A stretch of DNA of 16,089 nt from DASXRA01 sp036506155 (GTDB taxonomy: Bacteria; Actinomycetota; Actinomycetes; Mycobacteriales; Jatrophihabitantaceae), in assembly GCA_036506155.1 (NCBI GenBank), contig DASXSF010000092.1, positions 1 to 16,089 on the forward strand. The letters are read 5' to 3'. A program made the translations under genes and the position numbers. Below, in pieces: positions 1-6,908 of the stretch. The notes under the pieces were generated by a model. That model worked only from the letters and a program-made list of their open reading frames with translations. It was not told where the DNA came from and did no database searches. The first letter of the stretch is position 1. The number at the start of each line of letters is the position of its first letter.

Positions 1-52
1 GCCGATGCAGATCCATACCAACGAACTGCCGACCCTCGTACTGTTCGCTCAT
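1..52 (-). CDS. IS110-family transposase, N-terminal fragment cut by the window edge
   Basis: Only 17 codons lie inside the window; they read MSEQYEGRQFVGMDLHR. The segment FVGMDLHR matches the start of the RuvC-like DEDD domain of IS110-family transposases, where the aspartate of the (V/I)G(I/M)D motif is the first catalytic acid. The ATG at 52-50 is preceded by a strong ribosome binding site (AAGGAGG, around 58-65 on the minus strand), so this is a real start and not a chance internal reading frame. It points away from the paa genes, tail to head with the TetR gene. IS110 enzymes move their element through an RNA-guided, site-specific mechanism without terminal inverted repeats, so no repeat at the element end would be expected. 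The identification rests on a very short stretch, and whether the rest of the gene is intact cannot be seen. Confidence 0.7.
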   Translation of the reverse strand, partial: MSEQYEGRQFVGMDLHR

Positions 53-110
53 AAGGGGCCTCCTTCGCCGTGCAGACGCGAACAGCCTGAGAATCGCTCG
101 GGAGTCCACG

Positions 111-130
111 AGGAGCGAGGCCCCGCTCCT
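111..130 (-). terminator. Short hairpin downstream of the tetR gene, possible weak terminator
   Basis: AGGAGCG at 111-117 pairs perfectly with CGCTCCT at 124-130 around a 6-base loop. It lies 9 bases past the stop codon of the TetR gene in its direction of transcription and before the transposase start. No T-run follows on the minus strand, so it is at best a weak or factor-dependent terminator, or a barrier to read-through into the transposase. The rest of the 53-138 gap shows only the transposase ribosome binding site. Confidence 0.3.
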
Positions 131-138
131 TCATCACA

Positions 139-732
139 TCAGGGGCGGACCCGCAGCCCTTCGAAGGCCACCTTGACGACGGCGTCGGCGAGCTTGTCGG
201 CCGGCAGCGCGCCGCGCGGGCGATACCACTCGATGAGCGAGTTGACCGTGCCGAAAAGCAGCCTGGCTGTAATCGCGGGATCGACGTCGGGACGCACGTC
301 ACCCTCGGCCTCTGCCTCGGCCACCAAGGCGCTGACGATGTCGTCGAAACGGCGTCGCCGGGCCAGCGCCGCCCGCTCGACACGGGTGTTGCCCCGAACC
401 CGCAACAGCAGCGTGACGTAAGGCAGCTCCTCGGCCAGCACCTGGATGCTGCGGCGCACCAGGTACTCCAGCCGTTGGATCGCCCGTCCGGAGCGAAAGC
501 CGGGCTCGTCGGTCACCGCGAACAGCGCGTCCAGCGCGCGGTCGAGGGCAAGCCGCAGCAGCTCCTGCTTGCCCGTCACGTGGTGATATATCGCCGACTT
601 CGTGCGTCCCAGGCGGCGCGACACGTCGTCCATGCTGGTGCCGTCGTAGCCCTTCTCGTTGAAGACCTTGACGGCAACGGCGAGCAGCGAGTCGACGTCA
701 TAACCCGGCCGCCCACGCCTGACGGTCGTCAT
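139..732 (-). CDS. paaR: TetR/AcrR-family regulator of the paa cluster (PaaR-like)
   Basis: A 197-residue one-component repressor. The N-terminal helix-turn-helix spans about residues 13-58, with the family pattern GYDGTSMDDVSRRLG followed by the recognition helix and TKSAIYHHVTGKQELL. The remainder is the alpha-helical ligand-binding domain, which is variable and gives no direct ligand clue. The start ATG overlaps the paaK stop as ATGA (729-732), so it is translated together with paaI and paaK as the last gene of the leftward operon. Its position, and the fact that phenylacetate genes in other actinobacteria (for example Corynebacterium) are controlled by a TetR-type PaaR answering to phenylacetyl-CoA, make it the likely local regulator. 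This would be autoregulation from the divergent control region at 2402-2480. The symbol is assigned by context and not by a diagnostic motif. Confidence 0.85.
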   Translation of the reverse strand: MTTVRRGRPGYDVDSLLAVAVKVFNEKGYDGTSMDDVSRRLGRTKSAIYHHVTGKQELLRLALDRALDALFAVTDEPGFRSGRAIQRLEYLVRRSIQVLAEELPYVTLLLRVRGNTRVERAALARRRRFDDIVSALVAEAEAEGDVRPDVDPAITARLLFGTVNSLIEWYRPRGALPADKLADAVVKVAFEGLRVRP

Positions 733-2009
733 CGTTGGTCGATCACGCGGCGCAGCTTGCCGACCGACCGCTCGAGCGTGTCCGGGTCGACGACCTCGAC
801 CTCGACGGTTACGCCGACGCTGTCCTTGACAGCGGCGGCGAGCTTCGCACCGGCCGCCGCACGTTGCGCGGCGTCGGCGTCCGCGCGGGCCTCGACGCGA
901 ACTATCATCTCGTCCAGCCGCTCCGGGCGGCGCACCACGAGCTGGAAGTGCGGCGACAACGCGGGCGTGCCGAGTACGTGCTCCTCGATCTGTGTGGGGA
1001 AGACGTTCACCCCGCGCAGGATGATCAGGTCGTCCGTGCGGCCGGTCACCTTCTCCATCCGGCGCATCGCCGGACGGGCCGTCCCGGGCAGCAGCCGGGA
1101 GAGGTCACGCGTGCGGTAGCGGACGATCGGCATGGCCTCCTTGGTGAGCGACGTGAACACCAGCTCGCCCCGCTCACCGTCGGGAAGCACGTCGCCCGTC
1201 GCCGGATCGATCACCTCCGGATAGAAGTGGTCCTCCCACACGGAAAGGCCGTCCTTGGTCTCGACACACTCCTGCGCGACCCCGGGTCCCATCACCTCGG
1301 ACAGCCCATAGATGTCCACGGCGTCGATAGCAAGGCGCTGCTCGATCTCGTCGCGCATCTGCTCGGTCCACGGTTCGGCGCCCAGGATGCCGACGCGCAG
1401 CGAGGTGCTGCGCGCGTCGATGCCCTGCCGCTCGAACTCGTCGATGAGCGTCAGCAGGTAGGTTGGGGTGATCATGATGACTTCGGGGCGGAAGTCGTTG
1501 ATCAGCTGGACCTGGCGGGCCGTCATACCACCCGACACCGGAATCACCGTGCAGCCCAGTCGCTCTGCGCCGTAGTGGGCGCCGAGCCCGCCGGTGAACA
1601 GGCCGTACCCGTACGCCACATGGACCCTCATCCCGGGACGTCCGCCCGCGGCCCGGATCGAGCGGGCCATCAGGTCGGCCCACGTGTCGAGGTCCGCCTG
1701 CGTGTACCCGACGACCGTGGCACGGCCCGTCGTGCCACTCGACGCGTGGATGCGGCGCACCTGGTCGGCCGGCACGGCGAACATCCCGAATGGGTAGTTG
1801 TCGCGCAGATCAGCCTTTGTCGTAAAGGGGAAATGCGCCAGGTCGGCAAGCGTGTGGAGGTCGCTCGGGTGCACGCCCGCTGCGTCGAACGCGGCGCGGT
1901 AATGCGGCACCTGCTCGTACGCGTGGTAGAGGGTGTCCTGCAAGCGGGTGAGTTGCAGCTTGACGAGCTCCTCGCGGCTCATCCGCTCGGCGGCGTCCAG
2001 CACCGTCAT
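729..2009 (-). CDS. paaK: Phenylacetate-CoA ligase
   Basis: A 426-residue cytoplasmic adenylate-forming enzyme that activates phenylacetate to phenylacetyl-CoA using ATP and CoA, the entry step of the pathway. Visible motifs are the phosphate-binding loop SSGTTGRATV (residues 90-99), the adenine/aryl region YGLSEVMGPGV (234-244), the hinge region GRTDDLIILRGVNVFP (323-338), and a C-terminal GKLRRV with the expected catalytic lysine (K418). The length fits the 430-440 residue family. The open frame extends 70 codons upstream to 2219, but that part is arginine-rich and lies antisense-free within paaI. The start at 2009 overlaps the paaI stop as ATGA and begins the typical MTVLDAAERMSREEL N-terminus. 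The downstream overlap with the TetR gene is also ATGA, giving a tightly coupled paaI-paaK-tetR operon. Confidence 0.95.
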   Translation of the reverse strand: MTVLDAAERMSREELVKLQLTRLQDTLYHAYEQVPHYRAAFDAAGVHPSDLHTLADLAHFPFTTKADLRDNYPFGMFAVPADQVRRIHASSGTTGRATVVGYTQADLDTWADLMARSIRAAGGRPGMRVHVAYGYGLFTGGLGAHYGAERLGCTVIPVSGGMTARQVQLINDFRPEVIMITPTYLLTLIDEFERQGIDARSTSLRVGILGAEPWTEQMRDEIEQRLAIDAVDIYGLSEVMGPGVAQECVETKDGLSVWEDHFYPEVIDPATGDVLPDGERGELVFTSLTKEAMPIVRYRTRDLSRLLPGTARPAMRRMEKVTGRTDDLIILRGVNVFPTQIEEHVLGTPALSPHFQLVVRRPERLDEMIVRVEARADADAAQRAAAGAKLAAAVKDSVGVTVEVEVVDPDTLERSVGKLRRVIDQR

Positions 2010-2401
2010 ACCGGGCCACCCACAGTCCTGCTGCGGCCGCGGAACTCCGCGACGACATCGGTACCGCGGCGTACGGTCACGTCGTAGATGCCGTTGCGGC
2101 CGTACCGGGTGCGCTCGACGGCCTCGGCCACGAGTTCGTCGCCCCGTCGTACGGGCGCGACGAACGTGATGTCGGCGCCGGCCGCGACGGTGACCGGTCC
2201 ACGGCTGTTGCAGGCGCAAGCGAACGCCGTATCGGCGACCGCGAAGACGAAGGCGCCGTGCGCCAGCCCGTGGCCGTTCACCATCGCGCCGGTCACCGCC
2301 ATGCGCGCCGTCGCCCGTCCGGGCGCGGACTCGACGAGTTCGATGCCCAGATCGCGGGACGCGCGGTCCGCCGCCAGCATCGCGGCGACCGGGTCCGTCA
2401 T
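2006..2401 (-). CDS. paaI: Hydroxyphenylacetyl-CoA thioesterase PaaI
   Basis: A 131-residue hotdog-fold acyl-CoA thioesterase of the PaaI subfamily. The signature NGHGLAHGAFVFAVADTAF (residues 42-60) is followed by ACACNSRG, which closely matches characterised PaaI proteins. Asn42, His48 and Asp57 occupy the expected active-site positions. The enzyme acts as a housekeeping hydrolase that releases CoA from ring-hydroxylated phenylacetyl-CoA formed when the epoxide pathway stalls, so CoA is not sequestered. It is the first gene of the leftward operon. The ATG at 2401 has an AAGGAG ribosome binding site about 8 bases upstream, and its stop overlaps the paaK start. Length is normal for the family. 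Confidence 0.93.
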   Translation of the reverse strand: MTDPVAAMLAADRASRDLGIELVESAPGRATARMAVTGAMVNGHGLAHGAFVFAVADTAFACACNSRGPVTVAAGADITFVAPVRRGDELVAEAVERTRYGRNGIYDVTVRRGTDVVAEFRGRSRTVGGPV

Positions 2402-2423
2402 TGGCGAGCTCCTTGATTACTTA

Positions 2424-2439
2424 CTGAATGGTCGGTCAG
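2424..2439. promoter_or_regulatory. Candidate TetR-type operator between the divergent paa operons
   Basis: The 16-bp imperfect dyad CTGAATGGTCGGTCAG has perfect CTGA/TCAG outer arms. On the other strand it reads CTGACCGACCATTCAG, which resembles the TGACCG...CGGTCA half sites used by many actinobacterial TetR regulators of acyl-CoA metabolism, including the phenylacetate regulator PaaR. It covers the predicted start site of the leftward promoter and lies just upstream of the possible -10 of the rightward operon, so one bound dimer could block both. Assignment to the TetR protein encoded at 139-732 is inference. Confidence 0.5.
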
Positions 2440-2440
2440 A

Positions 2441-2469
2441 ATAATGTCGAATCTGCAGCCGCATATCAA
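2441..2469 (-). promoter_or_regulatory. Candidate promoter of the paaI-paaK-tetR operon
   Basis: On the minus strand TTGATA (2469-2464, five of six matches to the -35 consensus) is followed after exactly 17 bases by CATTAT (2446-2441, four of six matches to the -10 consensus). Transcription would begin near 2434, inside the operator candidate at 2424-2439, and leave a leader of about 33 bases containing the paaI ribosome binding site. The surrounding bases are clearly more AT-rich than the flanking genes. For the opposite operon the only TAnnnT-like box is TAATGT at 2442-2447, which lacks a convincing -35. If used, it would overlap this -10. Confidence 0.45.
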
Positions 2470-2480
2470 GGGACGGCCAC

Positions 2481-3647
2481 ATGCCAGAAGCGTTTCTCGT
2501 GGACGGGGTCCGCACCCCGCTGGGCCGGTACGGTGGCGCGCTGGCCGACGTCCGGGCGGACGACCTGGCCGCCCTCGTGGTCGGCGAGGTGGTCCGCCGT
2601 TGCGCCGTCGACCCGGAAACCGTCGACGAGGTAATTCTCGGCGCGGCGAATCAGGCCGGAGAGGACAACCGCAACGTCGCTCGCATGGCGGCACTGCTCG
2701 CCGGGCTGCCGCCGCACGTGCCCGGCTACACGGTGAACCGGCTCTGCGCGAGCGGACTTACCGCGATCGCCTCTGCGGCGCAGGCGGTCCGGGCAGGCGA
2801 GGCCGACGTGGTGGTGGCCGGCGGCGTCGAGTCGATGACGCGAGCGCCGTGGGTAATGGCCAAGCCGGGCACGCCGTGGGCACGTCCCGGCGAGGTGTCC
2901 GACACCTCGCTCGGGTGGCGGTTCACCAACCCGCGCTTCGACGCCCTCACCACGCTGTCGATGGGCGAGACGGCCGAGGAGGTGGCCACCCTCGACGGCA
3001 TCACCCGCGACGACTCGGATGCGTTCGCGCTGCGCAGTCATCAGCGTGCCGTCGCCGCCACCGAGGCCGGGCGGCTCGCCGCTGAGATCGTCCCGGTCGC
3101 CGACCTCAAGGTAGACGAGGGGCCGCGCCCGTCCACGTCGCTCGAGAAGCTCGCGGCACTGCGTCCGGCGTTCCGGCCCGGCGGCATCGTCACCGCCGGG
3201 TCGTCCTCACCGTTGTCGGACGGCGCGGCCGCGATCGTCGTGGCCAGCGAGTCAGCGGTCGAGCAGCACGGTCTGGCGGCGCGGGCGCGAGTCGTCGCAA
3301 GTGCGAGCGCCGGTGTCGAGCCGCACCTCATGGGACTCGGCCCGGTGCCCGCGACCGAGAAGGTGCTCACCCGGGCGAGTTGGCCGCTCACCGCGGTCGG
3401 GGCAGTCGAGCTGAACGAGGCATTCGCCGCGCAGAGCCTGGCCGGGGTCCGCCGCCTCGGGCTGGACGAGGACATCGTCAACGCCGACGGCGGCGCGATC
3501 GCGCTGGGCCACCCGCTGGGCTGCTCAGGTGCCCGCCTGATCATCACCCTACTGGGACGTATGGAACGTGAGGGCGCTCGGCGCGGGCTGGCCACGCTCT
3601 GCGTGGGAGTCGGCCAGGGTGTCGCGATGCTGGTGGAGGCAATCTGA
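2481..3647 (+). CDS. paaJ: Acetyl-CoA acyltransferase of the paa pathway (3-oxoadipyl-CoA/3-oxo-5,6-dehydrosuberyl-CoA thiolase)
   Basis: A 388-residue degradative thiolase. The nucleophile Cys89 sits in VNRLCASGL, the NEAFA motif is at 312-316, the catalytic His344 is in ALGHPLGCSGAR, and the second catalytic Cys374 is in LCVGVGQG. The GWRFTNPRF and TSLEKLAALRPAF segments are typical of the PcaF/PaaJ branch, which cleaves 3-oxoadipyl-CoA and its dehydrosuberyl counterpart to acetyl-CoA and shorter acyl-CoA. The family motif usually written TAGNSS reads TAGSSS here (238-243), a minor Asn-to-Ser change. The ATG at 2481 has an AAGGGA ribosome binding site 7 bases upstream. It heads the rightward operon and its TGA shares one base with the paaZ ATG. 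It could equally serve the beta-ketoadipate pathway, but its position favours phenylacetate. Confidence 0.9.
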   Translation: MPEAFLVDGVRTPLGRYGGALADVRADDLAALVVGEVVRRCAVDPETVDEVILGAANQAGEDNRNVARMAALLAGLPPHVPGYTVNRLCASGLTAIASAAQAVRAGEADVVVAGGVESMTRAPWVMAKPGTPWARPGEVSDTSLGWRFTNPRFDALTTLSMGETAEEVATLDGITRDDSDAFALRSHQRAVAATEAGRLAAEIVPVADLKVDEGPRPSTSLEKLAALRPAFRPGGIVTAGSSSPLSDGAAAIVVASESAVEQHGLAARARVVASASAGVEPHLMGLGPVPATEKVLTRASWPLTAVGAVELNEAFAAQSLAGVRRLGLDEDIVNADGGAIALGHPLGCSGARLIITLLGRMEREGARRGLATLCVGVGQGVAMLVEAI

Positions 3648-5659
3648 TGTTGCGCAGCTATGTCCAGGGGCGTTGGTTCACCCCGGCTGACGAGGGCGTG
3701 CCACTTTCCGACGCGGTGACCGGCGAGGAGATCACCCGTATTTCGTCGTCCGGGGTCGATATGGCCGCCGCGCTGGACTACGGGCGCCGAGCCGGTGGTC
3801 CGGCGCTGCGGGAGCTGACGTTTCATCAGCGCGCCGCTCTGCTCAAGGCACTCGCCTCAGGGTTGCGTGAGCATAGCGACGAGCTGTATGCCTTGTCTGC
3901 GCGCACCGGTGCGACGCTGGGAGACTCCAAGTTCGACATCGACGGCGGCATCGGCGTGCTGTTCAGTTACGGCAGCAAGGGGCGTCGTGAGCTGCCGAAC
4001 GACACGGTGTACGTCGAGGGTGACGTGGAACCCCTCGGCAAGGGCGGCACATTCGTCGGCCAGCACATCTGTACGCCGCTGCGCGGCGTCGCCGTCCAGA
4101 TCAACGCGTTCAACTTCCCCGTGTGGGGCCCGCTGGAGAAGTTCGCGCCGGCGTTCCTGGCCGGAGTGCCATCGCTGATCAAGCCGGCCTCGCAGACGGC
4201 CTACCTCACCGAGAAGCTCGTCGAGCTGATCATCGCCTCGGGGCTGCTGCCCGAAGGGTCGATCCAGCTGATCTGCGGCAGCGCCGGCGACCTGCTCGAT
4301 CACCTGACCGACCAGGACCTCGTCGGGTTCACCGGCTCGGCGTCCACAGCGCAGCGGCTGCGCACGCACCCCACGATCGTCCAGCGGGCGGTCCGGTTCA
4401 ACGCCGAGGCCGACTCGCTGAACTGCTCGATCCTCGGCCCGGAGGCCGTGGCGGGAACCCCCGAGTTCGACCTCTATGTCAAGCAGCTCGTCACCGAGAT
4501 GACGGTCAAAGCCGGGCAGAAGTGCACCGCCATCCGCCGCGCGCTGGTGCCGGCATCGCTGCTCGACGACGTGGCAGCGGCTGCGTCAGCCCGGCTGGCA
4601 CGTGTCGTGGTCGGCAGCCCGGCCAACCCTGAGGTGCGCATGGGCGCGCTTGCCAGCCTGGAGCAGCGCGAAGAGGTGCGCCGCTCGCTCAAGGCACTGC
4701 TCGACAGCGCGCGCGTCGTCTTCGGCGACCCGGAGCGCGTGGACGTGGTCGACGCCGACCCCGAGCGGGGCGCGTTCCTGTCGCCGATCCTGCTGCAGGC
4801 GCCGGCCGACCGTGCCGAGCCGCATGAGGTGGAGGCGTTCGGCCCGGTGTCCACGCTCATCCCTTACCGGTCGACGGACGACGCGATCGCCCTGGCCGCC
4901 CGGGGCGGCGGCAGCCTGGTCGGCTCGATCGTCAGCGCCGATGCCGACTTCGCCCGCGACGTCGTCCTGGGCGTCGCGCCGTGGCACGGACGGCTACTCG
5001 TGCTCGATCGTGACGACGCCGGCGAGTCGACCGGGCACGGTTCGCCGCTGCCGATGCTCGTGCACGGCGGCCCGGGACGGGCCGGCGGCGGCGAGGAGAT
5101 GGGTGGCATCCGCGGCGTGCTGCACCACATGCAGCGCACGGCCGTCCAGGCCTCACCTCGGGTCCTGTCCACGGTTACGAACCGCTGGGTGGCCGGCGCA
5201 GCGCGGGCCGAGGGCGTCCACCCGTTCCGCAAGTCCCTTGCCGAACTGCGCATCGGTGACAGCGTGGTGGCCGGACCGCGCACCGTCACGCTCGAGGACA
5301 TCGAGCACTTCGCGCACTTCACCGGCGACACGTTCTACGCGCACATGGACGAGGACGCCGCACGCGCCAATCCGTTCTTCGACGGACGTGTGGCGCACGG
5401 CTACCTGATCGTGTCGTTCGCCGCAGGCCTTTTCGTCGACCCTGATCCCGGGCCGGTGCTCGCAAACTACGGGCTGGAGAACCTGCGCTTCCTGACTCCG
5501 GTGAACCCCGGCGACTCGCTCACCGTCACGCTCACCGCCAAGCAGATCACTCCACGCGTCGACGCCGACTACGGCGAGGTCCGCTGGGACGCCGACGTGA
5601 CGAACCAGAACGGCGACTCCGTCGCGAAGTACGACGTGCTGACGCTGGTGACAAAGTGA
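3647..5659 (+). CDS. paaZ: Bifunctional oxepin-CoA hydrolase / 3-oxo-5,6-dehydrosuberyl-CoA semialdehyde dehydrogenase
   Basis: A 670-residue two-domain enzyme, near the 681 residues of the E. coli protein. Residues 1 to about 515 form an NADP-dependent aldehyde dehydrogenase: FNAEADSLN holds the general base Glu254 and KAGQKCTAIRR the nucleophile Cys293. Residues about 530-670 form a MaoC-like hotdog hydratase with FTGDTFYAHMD, giving the Asp561/His566 catalytic pair, followed by RVAHGYLIVS. The hydratase domain opens the oxepin-CoA ring and the dehydrogenase domain oxidises the reactive aldehyde to 3-oxo-5,6-dehydrosuberyl-CoA before it can condense to a dead-end product. Both active sites look intact, so it should be fully bifunctional. 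The start overlaps the thiolase stop by one base, and the stop overlaps the paaA GTG start by four. Confidence 0.96.
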   Translation: MLRSYVQGRWFTPADEGVPLSDAVTGEEITRISSSGVDMAAALDYGRRAGGPALRELTFHQRAALLKALASGLREHSDELYALSARTGATLGDSKFDIDGGIGVLFSYGSKGRRELPNDTVYVEGDVEPLGKGGTFVGQHICTPLRGVAVQINAFNFPVWGPLEKFAPAFLAGVPSLIKPASQTAYLTEKLVELIIASGLLPEGSIQLICGSAGDLLDHLTDQDLVGFTGSASTAQRLRTHPTIVQRAVRFNAEADSLNCSILGPEAVAGTPEFDLYVKQLVTEMTVKAGQKCTAIRRALVPASLLDDVAAAASARLARVVVGSPANPEVRMGALASLEQREEVRRSLKALLDSARVVFGDPERVDVVDADPERGAFLSPILLQAPADRAEPHEVEAFGPVSTLIPYRSTDDAIALAARGGGSLVGSIVSADADFARDVVLGVAPWHGRLLVLDRDDAGESTGHGSPLPMLVHGGPGRAGGGEEMGGIRGVLHHMQRTAVQASPRVLSTVTNRWVAGAARAEGVHPFRKSLAELRIGDSVVAGPRTVTLEDIEHFAHFTGDTFYAHMDEDAARANPFFDGRVAHGYLIVSFAAGLFVDPDPGPVLANYGLENLRFLTPVNPGDSLTVTLTAKQITPRVDADYGEVRWDADVTNQNGDSVAKYDVLTLVTK

Positions 5660-6606
5660 GCCGAACCCCGGAACAGCACTTCGAGGAGACGATCGCGCGC
5701 GATCAGCGCATCGAGCCGCGCGACTGGATGCCCGACGCCTACCGGGCGACGATGATCCGGCAGATCGCCCAGCATGCGCATTCGGAGATCATCGGCATGC
5801 AGCCGGAGGGTAACTGGCTGACTCGCGCACCGTCCTTGCGCCGTAAGGCGATTCTGCTGGCCAAAGTCCAGGACGAGGCCGGCCACGGGCTGTACCTCTA
5901 TTCGGCGACCGAGACCCTCGGCGCCGAACGCACCGACCTGACGCAACGGCTGATCGAGGGGCGGCAGAAGTACTCGTCAATCTTCAACTACCCGACCCTG
6001 ACGTTCGCCGACGTGGGCGTGATCGGCTGGCTGGTCGACGGGGCCGCGATCTGCAACCAGGTCCCACTGTGTCGCTCGTCGTACGGCCCTTACGCCCGGG
6101 CGATGGTCCGCATCTGCAAGGAAGAATCGTTCCACCAGCGACAGGGCTACGAGCTGCTGCTGACGATGATGCGTGGCACGCAGGCGCAGCGGGAGATGGT
6201 GCAGGACGCGACTAATCGCTGGTGGTGGCCGTCCCTCATGATGTTCGGGCCGCCCGATGCCGATTCGCCCAACACAGCACGGTCGATGGCGTGGCGAATC
6301 AAGCGGCATACCAACGATGTACTGCGGCAGCGCTTCGTCGACATGACCGTCCCTCAGGCGCAGGCGCTGGGTGTCACGCTGCCCGACCCGGAACTGCGCT
6401 GGAACGCCGAGCGCGGGCAGCACGACTTCGGCCAGCCGGACTGGGCCGAGTTCACGCGAGTGATCGGCGGGGACGGTCCGTGCAACGGGCAGCGCATCGC
6501 CCAGCGGCGCCGGGCCCATAACGACGGTGCCTGGGTCCGCGAGGCCGCCCTGGCCCACGCCGCGAAGCAGCCGGCCCGCGATCTCGATACCGGAGCGGCG
6601 TCATGA
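5656..6606 (+). CDS. paaA: 1,2-phenylacetyl-CoA epoxidase, catalytic subunit A
   Basis: A 316-residue ferritin-like diiron oxygenase subunit. Two ExxH iron-binding motifs are visible: EAGH (residues 74-77) in VQDEAGHGLYLYS and ESFH (157-160) in CKEESFHQRQGYE. A further upstream glutamate in AHSEIIGMQ (Glu44) and an acidic residue in WLVDGAA (Asp128) are plausible ligands. It inserts one oxygen atom into the aromatic ring of phenylacetyl-CoA to give the 1,2-epoxide. It works only in complex with PaaC and receives electrons from PaaE. Translation starts at a GTG that overlaps the paaZ stop (GTGA). N- and C-terminal lengths match the family and no key residue is missing. Confidence 0.96.
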   Translation: MSRTPEQHFEETIARDQRIEPRDWMPDAYRATMIRQIAQHAHSEIIGMQPEGNWLTRAPSLRRKAILLAKVQDEAGHGLYLYSATETLGAERTDLTQRLIEGRQKYSSIFNYPTLTFADVGVIGWLVDGAAICNQVPLCRSSYGPYARAMVRICKEESFHQRQGYELLLTMMRGTQAQREMVQDATNRWWWPSLMMFGPPDADSPNTARSMAWRIKRHTNDVLRQRFVDMTVPQAQALGVTLPDPELRWNAERGQHDFGQPDWAEFTRVIGGDGPCNGQRIAQRRRAHNDGAWVREAALAHAAKQPARDLDTGAAS

Positions 6607-6908
6607 CCGAACATCCGTATCAAGATCGCCAAACTTGGCCACTGTTCGAGGTGTTCGTGCGGAGCAAGCGGGGACTGAATCACGTCCACGTCGGCTCGCT
6701 GCACGCCGCCGACCCAGACATGGCGCTGCACCACGCCCGCGATCTCTACACCCGGCGGAACGAAGGTGTGAGCATCTGGGTGGTCCGCTCGGATGCGATC
6801 ACCGCCTCCAGTCCGGACGAGAAGGATCCGTTCTTCGCGCCCAGCGGCGACAAGGTGTACCGACACCCGACGTTCTACAAGATCCCTGAGGACGTGCCGC
6901 ATATATGA
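6603..6908 (+). CDS. paaB: 1,2-phenylacetyl-CoA epoxidase, subunit B
   Basis: A 101-residue small protein with the family hallmarks WPLFEVFVRSKRGLNHVHVGSLHA at the N-terminus, then ALHHARDLYTRRNEGVSIWVV, and a conserved PSGDKVYRHPTFY-like end. PaaB has no metal or cofactor site. It bridges two PaaAC units in the epoxidase and is needed for full activity, probably by helping PaaE dock. Its ATG overlaps the paaA stop and its stop overlaps the paaC ATG, both as ATGA, which fits fixed subunit ratios by coupled translation. Length is close to that of other PaaB proteins (about 95 residues). Confidence 0.95.
   Translation: MTEHPYQDRQTWPLFEVFVRSKRGLNHVHVGSLHAADPDMALHHARDLYTRRNEGVSIWVVRSDAITASSPDEKDPFFAPSGDKVYRHPTFYKIPEDVPHI

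Noticed and set aside
735..2087. Long 450-codon open frame on the plus strand opposite paaK
   Set aside because: It is antisense to a well-conserved ligase, has no family motif, and is rich in Arg/His/Gly as expected from a shadow frame of high-GC coding DNA.
2010..2219. Upstream 70-codon extension of the paaK frame
   Set aside because: Arginine-rich, fully inside paaI, and not part of the ligase family; the ATGA overlap at 2006-2009 gives a natural start.
3041..3826. 261-codon minus-strand frame opposite the thiolase and paaZ
   Set aside because: Antisense to two conserved enzymes, Ser/Ala/Arg-rich, no recognisable domain.
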